Below, piece by piece: positions 36,937-47,700 of a stretch of DNA of 64,000 nt. The DNA comes from Loripinus fragilis (lineage: Eukaryota > Mollusca > Bivalvia > Lucinida > Lucinidae), in NCBI GenBank assembly GCA_964019695.1, contig OZ026524.1, positions 24,902,164 to 24,966,163 on the forward strand, in the 5' to 3' direction. Position numbers and translations under genes: made by a program. The notes under the pieces were generated by a model. That model was not told the DNA's origin, did not search any database, and saw nothing but the letters and a program-made list of their open reading frames with translations. Numbering within the stretch: the stretch's first letter is position 1; each line of letters begins with the position of its first letter.

Positions 36937-37785
36937 TTACGTCAGAGCCGTCATAGAGTCTGAGGCCTGACCCACCGTTGTGCAATTAAAGAGGAAACCA
37001 TAGCTATAAACCGTGATTGGATTTAAAACCAGGCATGCAGACTGTCGCATGACATCCAAGTTATATCCAACCTTTATATAACGTTTGATAAAAATTTTGA
37101 ATTGATCACTAAAATTAGATTTTCCAACAATTCGTTTGAATTTATAAACTAAATCACCATAAAATATAGGTTGTGATAAGCCTTGTTGAAGAAGAGTTTT
37201 TAACCCAATGTTGTATTTAACAATTAACTCTGAGTATCTATGGTAGAATTTAGAGAATGCTTTTCGAATTTTATGATATCTATAACCTTGTTTTAATAAC
37301 TTAGCAGTTAATTATTAGTTTCTGTTGTTGAAGTCATCAACATCAGAACACACTTTTGCAAAACGAATAAGCTGAGAAATATATACGCCAAAGGAAGAGG
37401 AGCGAGGAATATCTCCATCAAGAAATGGGAAATTTATTATTTCAAAATTAAAATCATCCCATTTATCATAAATTTGAGAAGAAACTATGCCACTTGTTAT
37501 GGCAAGTTCAAGTCCAAAAACGGAGCTTGAGTATCAGAAGAATTCGCCTTATTTAACTGAAGTTCAGTAGGATATATCTGACCTACCATTTGTTCAAAAT
37601 TAGGATTAACAATATTAAGTAAGTCATCTAGATATCTGGAGGTGGAGTTAAAAGCTTCAATAATATCAGTTTAATTATTGTCTGACAGAGACAACACGAA
37701 GTCTCTCTCATAACAAAGCAAAACCAAATCTGTAACAAGAGGAGCACAATTAGTACCCTTTGGAATACCTACAATTTTTCTATAT
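36937..37785 (-). pseudogene. Broken reverse transcriptase, probably Penelope-like
   Basis: The minus-strand translation starts within the RT palm: GIPKGTNCAPLVTDL (about 37,775-37,730), then LLCYERDF, then catalytic SRYLDD with YLDD at 37,623-37,634. It continues through a QIYPTELQLNKA block, APFLDL, QIYDKWDDFNFE, NFPFLDGDIPRS, GVYISQLIRFAKVCS, a KQGYRYHKIRKAFSKFY block and C-terminal CLVLNPITV, ending ASDSMTALT with TAA at 36,937-36,939. Internal stops and at least one frameshift (near 37,500) inactivate it, and everything upstream of the GTNCAPL block is missing. Repeat-linked RTs with this motif order occur widely in bivalves and corals (from memory). Assignment to Penelope-like rather than another RT clade is tentative. 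Confidence 0.75.
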
Positions 37786-38125
37786 TTCTTACCTGGAGCT
37801 CTGGCAGTCCTTTTGTTCAGCGAAGCTGAACCATTTGTGCAATTTTGTTAGAGCGTATACAGAGGAACAATTTTGTGAAATTAATTTGAATTAGGATCAG
37901 TGGTTCAGGGATTTCTTACCTGGAGCTCTGGCAGCCCTCCTGTTCGATGGAGCGGAACCATTTGTGCAATTTGAAAGAGGGTTCATGTGAAGGTTTATGA
38001 AATTTGGACCAGTGATTTAGGAAGAGATGTCCTTTAAAGAAAAAGTTGACGGACGGACGCACGACGGTCGATGGACAAAGACCAATCACAATAGCTAACC
38101 TTGAGCCTTCTGCTCAGGTGAGCCA
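37786..38125. repeat. GGACCAGTGGTTCAGG array, second part
   Basis: Two or three further units (TTACCTGGAGCTCTGGCAG, GAACCATTTGTGCAATTT) follow the RT insertion. They are followed by GACGGACGGACGCACGAC and a terminal CTGCTCAGGTGAGCC. Confidence 0.65.
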
Positions 38126-38299
38126 CAGAGGAAACTGAACTATGTGTAAAATAGGATAGCCAGTAGCTCTATATTGTGCTCTATGGAAGATTAATACAGA
38201 GTAAACAAGTTGATCAGGATGCCCCATTTCATGATCCATTGCAAACGCTAAAATTCAAGATACTTGTCTCTGACTGTGTAATTAAAAAGGGTGTCAAGA

Positions 38300-39000
38300 C
38301 AATTCCCTTGCTCATTTATTATGTCAAGTTATATATGTTATATATACATCCTTTAATAAGTACTCTAGTCTTAGAAACTTAGTGAATCATTTAAGTGAAA
38401 CGGCCTCATTTGCGCTCTGTTCATTCTGTATTGCATGGCTGTACCTGCTGTGGTAAATCTAGCTCAAAACGTTACCTCTGTTTTAGCACCTCAGAAGTAC
38501 TAAGACTTCATATAAGTTTTTGAATACTTAGGGAAAGATAATAAGTGCAGTGACATAATTAGGTGAAAATATGTTTTTTGCATGTATAGAAAGGCTACAT
38601 TTATAAAAGTTAACTAGCTGAGATATTATTCTTTTCACAGAAATATCAAGGTACATCAGTTCAGGCTGTCATTGTTTTTAACGGCATTCTGTTTTCTCCT
38701 ACTTGCAGGCTATCACTTAAAACGCATATTCAAAGAGCCAACTATTAGGTATTCATATCAGTTTCCGAAATGGATATTTTAATGTCTTCAATTTGTAGCC
38801 CAAATTTCAATTTACTTTTTCTTAATTTGATAAAGTAACGTATGTTACAGGCTCTTACAGACTAACGCCCCAACGCAAAGAGTGCAAACATTTCTTAAAG
38901 ACCCTCGGCTTTTCATTCGCTACCAGATAGTCTGCAAAATTCCCTAGGGGGGAGGGGGGGGGGGGGCAAATCTATTCCTAACCATCCGTCTAATACATGT
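38300..39000. repeat. Relative of the 5.7-kb element's internal module
   Basis: AAGTAACGTATGTTACAGG at about 38,833, then CTTACAGACTAACGCC and a pyrimidine/purine-rich stretch ending CAAAATTCCCTAGGGGGG, parallels 18,938-19,060 and the CAGGGGGAATTTTGCA stretch at 14,985. G-runs at 38,947-38,967 and 39,056-39,063 follow. It is probably a fragment of a sister element inside the 12.24-kb element. Confidence 0.45.
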
Positions 39001-39414
39001 GTAGTTGCGTTTCTTTTACAGTTCGGTATATAATAATGGTGGAATGGTCCGGTAGGAGGGGGGTTGGGGTGTCACTTGAAGTATGGCATATTTTGACCAT
39101 GATCTTTACCTCTAAGGTTATATCGGATATTAGAACAGTCGTTGTCATCTACACAACATAGATTACTATTGTGCTTAATATCAACTATCACCATCAAATA
39201 TGTTATCGAAAGTTTTCCACGAAATGAACTAACGTGATCACATTTGAAATGTGTGGATATTGATGCTGGGCACTTCCTTTAAACAACATGACCTCGCTCA
39301 CTTGAGTACCATTTGAACCAAGAATACGTGTATCTATCTTTAACCGTGGCATAATGAATGTTAATGCAAAGCAATGGTCATAAATTGATAATGATCAGTC
39401 CCCGCCATGACTCA

Positions 39415-39700
39415 GCTTGAGTTTTTCTTCAGCTCTGGCTGTCTCCAAGTCGTGAGCTCTCTTCCTTGTTTCATCATAGTATGATTGTTTCTCTGTGCTG
39501 ATGCATTGCAAGAGTTAGGAAGCCTTCATGCGAGCTAAACAAGTTTTGTGTTTTAACAGCAGCAGAATCTAGGCCGAAGAATTGGTAAGTAAAATTCATT
39601 TAAGAACTGAGTCGGTGGCTACGACTGCTGTCGGTTCTGTTGTCGTTAACTCATTGTTTGTTGCTGCTACAAAGAGTCAGTGTCAGGGCCTCTCCTTTTA
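39415..39700 (+). repeat. 3' UTR of the YLDD-type retroelement, plus orientation
   Basis: Complement of the family consensus: CAGCTTGAGTTTTTCTTCAG, GCCTTCATGCGAGCTAAAC, AACAGCAGCAGAATCTAG and a GTCGGTGGC stretch. It is the only copy in the window in this orientation. Confidence 0.65.
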
Positions 39701-40424
39701 CAAAGTTGGTTTCTTCTTTCAAAGCTGTTTTTGACATTCAAGTTGTTGGGTCAATACTACAGCTGTTATATGAGAAGCATTCATTTTGCAACTGATGTCC
39801 TGCAAACACAAATGGTATCGTGAGAAAAAAAAATACCACGAATTGTCAAGAATGGAAACGAATATCTGTTTATATTCGGTCGGTTCGTGCATGCATTCAG
39901 CGTATTCTAACTTTATTGCAGTACTTCCAAATAGATTTCTGCACACTGTAGTGAATTCGTCGCAGCATCTTGGTGATGCCGAATTCCACGAATATTCGTA
40001 ACTGTTTCTAACCAGTTTCGTTACTGTTTTGAAGAACATCACGAATTGGTTGAAAAAATTATTATTCTTCATGAATCGTAATATTTTTCGATTCTTGGTG
40101 AAATAGGGGCATTAGGCAGAAAATCATTATTTTTAGACCAAAAAAATCGTTAACCACGTTATCTTGGTGGCTAAAAACCGCTAATCAAGATTAAATATGG
40201 CCAAAAATCACTAACCCATCATGCCCTCAAACATGTGGTAGAAGACATCTGAATTCATTCTTAAGTGAAAAATGACACATATACTCAGTAAACTTCATAA
40301 ACTTGCAAAAAGCAATTTAAGAGGAAACGCCCCAGTATAACATGATTTTTTCATGTTATAGTTTTTCTTGTTGATCTTTATAGCGTTCTCAGCTGGTCGC
40401 ATAGCCCTTTCAGCCGCGACGAAA

Positions 40425-40555
40425 CACTTTATACTCTGCTTATTGGTTCGACCAAGGAAAGCGTCCCGATGTTGCTGAAAATTGTTTGGTTTGTTGCTTT
40501 ACGTCCCAGTCAACAGCTATGATCATGTCGGGACGGTCAATTCACCTAACCAAAT
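40425..40555. repeat. SINE body fragment with an inverted partner
   Basis: Plus-strand ACTCTGCTTATTGGTTCGACC, shortened here to its core TTGGTTCGACCAAGG, then CGTCCCGATGTTGCTGAAA, runs into TTGCTTTACGTCCCAGTCAA and a minus-oriented ATCATGTCGGGACGG. Two SINE tails therefore face each other. Confidence 0.55.
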
Positions 40556-40689
40556 ATTTCACACTTCATAAATTCCACACCGGTACGGGTGACCCGTACC
40601 GATATATCACTTCTGGCTCATATGAAATTACGTACGGGCGATTTCGATAATTTTTGGGGTGTAAAATTCGTGCTTAAATTTCACATGTT

Positions 40690-40985
40690 TGTCATATTGC
40701 TTCGAGTTTTTACCGTGTGAAGAACTGGTACGATTTTTCTCAGATGTGAAGAATTGCATGGTACTTAATTTTCACAAATGTGAAGAGTCGGTACCAAAAT
40801 CTCAGACGTGTGAAGAATCGGTACCAAAACCTCACATCTGTGAAGAATTGGTAGCAAATTATCACTTGTGAAAAATTGATATCAAAACCCACATGTGTGA
40901 AGAACTTGTACCCAATCCTCACACAAGTGAAAAATTGGCACTAAAACATCAGATTAGTCTGATGTGAAAACTGGCTCTTAATCGT
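40690..40985. repeat. GTGAAGAATTGGTACC minisatellite, unit about 29 bp
   Basis: About nine units of the form TGTGAAGAATYGGTACCAAA then ATCTCACATG. Several keep GGTACC. Inverted relatives lie at 41,130-41,250. A 21-bp near-perfect palindrome at 40,581-40,601 also centres on GGTACGGGTGACCC. The unit ends are themselves weakly palindromic (TCACATNTGTGA). Confidence 0.8.
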
Positions 40986-40991
40986 TACAGA

Positions 40992-40992
<1 letters not shown>

Positions 40993-41034
<42 letters not shown>
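40993..41034 (+). repeat. (GTAA)n microsatellite
   Basis: About ten consecutive GTAA/AAGT units. Between here and 41,753 I see only inverted relatives of the 29-bp minisatellite and unremarkable sequence. Confidence 0.95.
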
Positions 41035-41752
41035 GACAAAACTGTGAAGATTGGAATCGAATGCAAAACGTAGCAGCTTTATCAATGAGAGGGATACGCA
41101 TGTATGCTCTATGACATTTGCCTACGTGCGTATTTTTCACAAAGTGAGATATTGGTACGGAATATGTGACGTACAGGTACCATTTTTCGCGTGCCATGAG
41201 TAATTGGTACAAATTCTTCACAGTTTGAAATTTGCGAAGTGTGATATTTGCGGTTCAACAGTGCATCAACAAAAAATGAGGGCGCACTTCGTGACGGCAT
41301 CGGCATATATATTTTGACATCTACAAAGTTAGTGTTCGTTGACATAATGCCTATCTAATTTACATGAATGTTCAAGTCTCTGTATCGGTATGAACAGGCT
41401 GGTCGGGATAGTATCTCATGCGATAGCTCATCTATTAATCGTAGCCAAAGTCTAAGGCCTTTGAAAGGATAGACAAGGCACCTGTTTAATCAACGCTTAG
41501 CATCCGGAATCAGAGAACCGCATGGGTGTTTACGCTGCGTTCTAGCAGAATGCATATATGGTGTATAAAGAGGTGGCAAGCAACGTTGCATTTGTAGTAG
41601 ATGGGCCAACTTGCTCAGATACAGAGATTGATTAGAATATTAGAAATTTGCAAGTTGAACTATTGTACACCCAAGAGAGCGAGTGATAAAGGCGCTGATC
41701 ACTCTGTGCGGATGCGCAGGCTGGTTTGTGCCTTTGTTTCTCGCATTTCCTC

Positions 41753-41753
<1 letters not shown>

Positions 41754-41804
<51 letters not shown>

Positions 41805-41809
41805 GTCTA

Positions 41810-41848
<39 letters not shown>
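41754..41848 (+). repeat. (CTAT)n(CTGT)n compound microsatellite
   Basis: About 13 CTAT units, then about 10 CTGT units, near the inner edge of the right subterminal region. The long open frames across it are low-complexity artefacts. Confidence 0.95.
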
Positions 41849-41849
41849 C

Positions 41850-42803
41850 GCGGTCTTTGACAAAGCTGTGATTCTGTTGCATAGCAGTTGTTAAGGCACT
41901 GCCAAAACGACACGGCAGATGAAATGGTCTGGCAAAAACCGGCAGTAGGCCTAACGCACCAATCTATGACTTATACATGTAGGTCTATGTCAATTTGAAA
42001 TGATTTTTTCTGTCTGTCTGTCTGTATGTATGTATGTCTGTCTGTCAGATGAAACGGGTCAAGCGGACACGGCAGATGAAACGGCCTGGCAGATGAATCG
42101 ATCTGGCAGACCCGGCAGATGAAACGGTCCGGCAGACCCGGCAGAGGAAACGGTCCGGCAGACAATCTAAAACCGGCAGTAATTAAAACTCACGGATCCA
42201 TGACTCAGGTCTTTGAATTTAAAATAATCTATCCATCTCTCTATCAACCAGTCTGTCTGTATGTCTGTCTATCTATCATTGACAATGCTCTGAACATGAA
42301 AGTTTATTTTGGCACTGCCGAAACGACCCGGGAGATAAAACTGGTCCAGATATAGATACATGTAGGTCTTGAAGTGATCGGACAGTAATGCACAGATTCA
42401 TGACTTGCGTAGGTTTGTTAATTTTTAAAGGATCTATTATTGTCATAACTGTGAAAATATTTGTGACCATATAAAAAATAGTTAGGTCGACAGTGCCTTC
42501 AGAGCGACCCGGCAGTTGAACAGACAGAAACAATGTTCCGCGGAATTGACCTAATTAAACGGGACGACAATTTTAGCTTAAATGCCATTCTAATTTGTAT
42601 ATTGTCTTTATTTCAGTGGTTCTTCATTGCATAACGCATGTGTAAAATATTTATAAAAGTTTTAATTTGCTTCAATTCATCTCGATTTACTTCACTTTTC
42701 AGTTAGTGATAAAAGCCGGTACCGAAAACCGTTATTCTCCGGATACCAACTTCGGGTGCAATCGTAGGTTCGGTCCGGCACGGTCCGGCTTTTACCGACA
42801 ACC
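41850..42803 (-). repeat. Right subterminal modules of the 12.24-kb element
   Basis: Inverted counterpart of 30,564-32,420: GGCAGACCCGGCAGATGAAA repeats at 42,050-42,160, a second module at 42,290-42,535 with GCACTGCCGAAACGACCC, and the terminal 150 bp with GGTACCGAAAACCG and CGGTCCGGCACGGTCCGG. It has fewer modules than the left arm, so the arms have evolved in copy number independently. The stretch 42,836-43,270 beyond it shows no feature. Confidence 0.75.
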
Positions 42804-43269
42804 TTTGGGGAGTTTCAATGGACCCCTGAATTAGCTCATATCCTGTTGGAAATGATGAATCTATCCACATTGTATAGATTCGATCTTTAAGATAATCAGG
42901 AAATTACGTCGTCGACGTGCGGATAATTGAATCAATAATGATTTACAAAGGAATTTAATATTTGCCGGAGGCGACTTTCGTTTCGATTAAAAAAGCTTAA
43001 GCTTGTGGTACTCTCCCGGAAGTGAAAATATCACGTGGTATATTTTCGCGGCAAACTCAGAACAACACATTTCAACAGTAAACAAGGGACTGAAGACCGA
43101 ATTTTAGCGCAGAAAACTCTTTATTGAAAAAATATGCCGCCAAGAGATTATGTTGCCGAAAAAGGTATTATACTGTGGCTTTTAAATATGTAGGCCCAAT
43201 CTTTTTACTCTTTTTGGACCTTTTTAAACAGGCTAAAAATTTAGCAAATTTTAGGCTGATTGCACTATT

Positions 43270-43597
43270 CTTCTTTCTTTCTATCTTTACTGGTTCGCTC
43301 ATACATGAGCATTACACCAGGGAGTGCGAATTTGGAAATTTTGATAAAATAAAAAACAAAAAACACAAAAAAACACAACACAAAAAAAAACACAAAAACT
43401 TTTGGCCGAATTTTGGTTTAAATAAGGAGTGCCCTAAACTCCTCTGTGGACTGGGCATTTGCCACAGAAGGAGGCAGACTATTCCAATGTGGAATAGTTC
43501 GGGGGAAAAAAGAATTCTTCAGGGCATCACTGTATGTCTGGTGTCTGCGGTATTGAGCACTATGTGATGACCTGGTAGTTTTCAAACTATGAGCAGG
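43270..43597 (-). pseudogene. C-terminus and 3' UTR of jockey/CR1-like retrotransposon (copy 2)
   Basis: The minus-strand translation from 43,597 reads SLKTTRSSHSAQYRRHQTYS, then NSFFPRTIPHWNSLP and FRALLI, stopping at 43,418-43,420. This is the typical last block of jockey/CR1-type RT proteins. The 3' UTR contains an A/T-rich tract and GCACTCCCTGGTGTAATG near 43,310-43,327, shared with 60,950-60,970. It continues the protein that reaches 44,708-44,724 on the far side of the palindrome. Confidence 0.8.
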
Positions 43598-44707
43598 CAC
43601 AGACACTTGGGGTCAGTAGAGAAAAACAAGCCCCCCCCCCCCAACCTTCATCCCCCATTAACTTTTGCATTCTTGCATTTTTTCATTTAAAATATGATAT
43701 TTTGTATGCTTGAAGTTATACAGGTGTTAGAAAAAATGACCTAGAACATATGGAAAATATTTGAAAAAAATGCATATTGCTCACAATGATAGAAAAAACA
43801 CAAGATAAACAACTTCGGCTTTGCAATTTCGAACCCCCATCGCCGTCAAAAGTGCAATGCGCTCGTAATACTAAACAAACACACAAAACTCTTTCACCGA
43901 TCAATACTATATACATTTATCTACTTCCTGATATAGGTAGCTTTCTCTAAGTCTATTGCTTACCTGCTAAATATGACGAACAAAATCAAAACAAACAATT
44001 TCAACCATTAATCACAACTTCTTGGCACGCTAAAAGTACTGGTTTCCTGCTTTAAATTGCGTCTCGTTGAGGCCGGTAAAAAAATAATAACGCTAAGTGG
44101 GTTAAAGTAATTCCCCTTTGAAGATCTTTGAAGACTGGTTCTCGTTTTCAAACAAAGCAAACTACCGAAACGAGAACCAGTCTTCAAAGATCTTCAAAGG
44201 GGAAGTACTTTAACCTACTATTTTTTACCGGCCTCAACGAGACGCAATTTAAAGCAGGAAACCAGTACTTTTAGCGTGCCAAGAAGTTGTGATTAATGGT
44301 TGAAATTGTTTGTTTTGATTTTGTTCGTCATATTTAGCAGGTAAGCGATAGACTTAGAGAAAGCTACCTATATCGGGAAGTAGATAAATGTATATAGAAT
44401 TGATCGGTGAAAGAGTTTTGTGTGTTTGTTTAGTATTACGAGCGCATTGCACTTTTGACGGCGATGGGGGTTCGAAATTGCAAAGCCGAAGTTGTTTATC
44501 TTGTGTTTTTTCTATCATTGTGAGCAATATGCATTTTTTTCAAATGTTTTCCATATGTTCTAGGTCATTTTTTCTAACACCTGTATAACTTCAAGCATAC
44601 AAAATATCATATTTTAAATGAAAAAATGCAAGAATGCAAAAGTTAATGGGGGATGAAGGTTGGGGGGGGGGGGGCTTGTTTTTCTCTACTGACCCCAAGT
44701 GTCTGTG
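43598..44707. mobile_element. 1.1-kb near-perfect palindrome (foldback element), 8-bp duplication
   Basis: Two arms of about 545 bp meet at AAACAAAGCAAACTAC (about 44,148-44,163). Outer ends are CACAGACACTTGGGGTCAG. TGAGCAGG is duplicated (43,590-43,597; 44,708-44,715). Arms differ by scattered substitutions, a different length of terminal G/C run and a short indel near 44,085 / 44,215. Each arm encodes the same 66-codon open frame (43,716-43,916 minus; 44,388-44,588 plus), which I do not recognise and would not call a gene. The 8-bp duplication is compatible with hAT-type mobilisation. It interrupts the jockey copy in frame. Confidence 0.9.
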
Positions 44708-44724
44708 TGAGCAGGGGTCATATA

Positions 44725-47700
44725 GGGTAAAAACATCGAACGGACGCTTTTTCGCTGTGTCACTACTTCAGCACAGTTTGTGCTTTACTCCAGACATGCC
44801 ACCAGGTTAAATTTAGCTGGTAGCTGCCAGACATGCTCGATTGACTTAATAAAGCTGTAGATTCATTGGTTAACACATTTAAATGTGTTTGATTAGCACT
44901 TAAAGTGACATAGGGTCAAACATGAAAATTCGGACGGCTATCGGGAAATTCGGACAGAGCTGAAGGGAAAATCGGACAGTTGTTTCTTTTTACTAAATGA
45001 GCTCTTTAAATGTTTTTATTCTGTCAAAAACAGTTAAACATGTTTCATTTATCATATGAGTAAACTACCGAGGTCTTTTAAGGTATCAATTTCATTAGCT
45101 TCTAAAATCAAGTGCTGAAATGTCAACCCGCATGCAAAGCTACAGAATCTTTTCAACCCGCAGTCAACTCTTGCTCAATTTTTGGGGTCCGTGGTGTTGC
45201 ATTCCAGTCTTTCAATCGCTATACCAACAAGAATCTAAAATAATCTTATCTATAAAACGTAAACAGATGCAATGCATTTTATTTACAAACAGCTACTATA
45301 TGAAAGGGTCAAGAATCATCGTTTCGACGTCGTGTTCAATGGCGTGTCCGAAATTAAATTTCCTGAAGGGAAATACGGACACCCTTTATTTTATCTTCAT
45401 TTCGTTTCAAATCTATGTGAATATGCAAAAACAACCTTTCATTTCATAAATATAACTAGCAACCCCAGCTGTTTTTTTAAGTATAAAATAATGCTTTTAT
45501 TCAGTATCCATCTAATGCAGCTTGTGAAAAGCTGCACAAAACAGTTTAGATTTTGAAGATACCTTTACTAGAACCAAAGTTACAACAATTTTAATACCCG
45601 GAAAATCAGTCATTTTCTGGAATTTTTCTGCTACAGCATGCCCACTCATATTTCTGTTTGGGGGTACACGTACCCCCTGGTGTTTCCATTTGGGGGTACA
45701 TGTTCATTTTTGAGGGTACACATATTTTAGAGCTGTTTTTTCATAGTAAACGTATAGGGGCCATGAAATCAGATCATTTAGACGTGTGTAACAGTGATAT
45801 CATTATGCTGTGAATAATGCTAATAAATGAGTCCTGCAAGTAACCACCCCACCCCCTGCAAAAAAAAACTAAGTCCGAACCTGAGAAAAATTTGGGCATA
45901 GGGTCCCCTAGGGGCGTAAACCCGGTTTCATTTACCCTCAACCACAATAATCCTGGCCTTTGAAAGTTTTGGGTAAAGACAGAATGAAGAAGAGTGGGAG
46001 GGGTGACGGAAAATGTAAACAAACATATCCAGATCACCCTCTTCTTCAGAATGATAGATGATTTTTGAAAAATAGAATACAGTAAAATGTCACATACCTC
46101 TTAGATTGTGTTACTCCTCTATTTAATTTAAAGCTCTGAAACGTGTCAAGCAATTTAATCAAGTTTTCTTTTTCCGTGCCTCTGTACTTTCCATTTTGCC
46201 TGTCCACTAAACATCGCATATGTAAGCGTAACACTGATTGGTTCAGTAATAATAGACAACCAATCAATATTGACTTTAATAGAAGCGTGGTTGACTGTGG
46301 CCCGAGATTCGCTATATCATACTGAACAGTTTACTATCAATGCAAGATACTAGTCAGCGGTAAATCTTAGCCGATAATTCTAAAAAAAACTGGACTTGAT
46401 TTCTTGAAAATTTCATGAGATTCACGCACAGTAATCACTGGTTATGCATGCACAAAATAACTCTACGTTTTTGCACGTAGGCACCAAATGATAAGTGCGT
46501 GCATGGCCGTTTCTGTGCGTGAATTACGTACTGCAGTACGTGAATGGGCATGCTGTGCTATACTGGATGCTGAATTTTAGTGTGCCGCGACGGACCCGAC
46601 GTGTCGCAGAATTTTAAAGAAATTGTTATAACTTTTTTATTTTTCAAGATATCTTTATGAAACTTTCAGTATATATGTATTTTTTCCTGCCCAGTTCATT
46701 TATAATGTTGCTTTTGCTGTATCTCTTAAAACAAAGAAGCTATTCAATAATATATGAAGCACTTTTGTGTGTAATTTTTTTCTTCGTTCATACTGATCTA
46801 GGACAGATTTTAAAAATCATCTGTTTATGGTATCAAAGTGTTATAATTTATGCAGAACATGTAAATAAGCATAAAAGTATATAAAAATGAATACTTTAAA
46901 ACATTTATATACAGTGTTTGTCTTGTCTTTCACTCCTCTCTGTCCCATTTCACTACATATAAATTTGAATAAATTTAAGGGAACCTCTTGTTGGAGCTGA
47001 TCAAAATAAGACGTGCAATAACTCGACTCTACACGAATGAAATATCTTGGATGGCTAAAAGCCCAATGAAAGAAATGAAGTTAAAATTTAAATATTTCAA
47101 ATATTGGATTTATGTATGTTAAAAATAAGGAAAATAAATTGCCTTTCTCCAAAAATTATTTCTGGAACACTACCAGAAATTCGGCAGAATGTCAAACGGT
47201 TTGGATCCAGATCAGGACTAATGTTCTGTCGGTGCTACTGATCTTTTGATTTGTAAGTATGTTAAAACTGATCTTTGGATTTATATGTATGTATGTTAAA
47301 ATACAGAAAATGAAATTGACTTTTTCAAAAATACTTCTGGCCCAGCTCTGGAACAACGAGTATCAAACGGTCAAGGGATTCAAATCAGGACCAACTTTTT
47401 GTAGGTCCTAGCTGATCTGGGTTCAAACTGATCTTTGAATTCATATGTATGTATTGTAAAACTGAAGGTTTAAAGGTATATGTACATTGTATGTGTGTTA
47501 AAAATATGGAAAATGAAATTGACTTTTTATAAAGAAATCATTGTGGAACACTATCAGCTAGAGCGTCAAATGGTTCGGATGGAGATTCTGTTAGTCCTGA
47601 TCTGGGTTCAAACTGATTTGGGTTCAAGCTGTTATCAGTTAAGGTTATCAACAGACATCAAAGTTGCCTCTAGCAAGGAGAGTGTTAATAAGACTTCTTT

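Larger units (their letters stand above)
30564..42803. mobile_element. 12.24-kb foldback/Mutator-like element, 9-bp duplication
   Basis: The ends share GGTTGTCGGTAAAAGCC and then about 150 bp of near-identical inverted sequence (30,564-30,715 against 42,655-42,803). TTTGGGGAG is duplicated (30,555-30,563; 42,804-42,812), and the host minisatellite arm continues correctly across the gap. Subterminal regions extend the inverted similarity as tandem modules. The interior (32.5-41.8 kb) holds MITEs, SINEs, arrays and a broken RT but no visible transposase, so it is non-autonomous or has been overwritten by later insertions. Drosophila FB elements also combine tandem-repeat arms with 9-bp duplications. 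Confidence 0.8.
29802..42825. mobile_element. Foldback element with minisatellite arms (native length about 775 bp), split by the 12.24-kb element
   Basis: Left end GGTCCATTGAAACACCCCAA and inverted right end GGTCCATTGAAACTCCCCAA, flanked by CTGAATTAG on both sides (29,793-29,801; 42,826-42,834). The left arm is a CCAAACCACC minisatellite (29,811-29,935); the right arm is its complement (30,500-30,563). The 30,564-42,803 element lies close to the right end. Without it the host is about 775 bp. Nine-base duplication and tandem-repeat arms suggest a foldback/Mutator-like element. Confidence 0.8.

Noticed and set aside
41601..41894. Open frames of 62-97 codons across the CTAT/CTGT tract
   Set aside because: They are the translation of a tetranucleotide microsatellite (repeated LSIY / LSVC residues) and not a protein.
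30564..42803. Polinton/Maverick interpretation of the 12-kb element
   Set aside because: No polymerase B, integrase, ATPase or capsid-like frames, and the duplication is 9 bp instead of 6 bp.
43716..44588. Duplicate 66-codon gene on opposite strands
   Set aside because: The two frames are mirror images in the arms of one palindrome, without family resemblance or start context.
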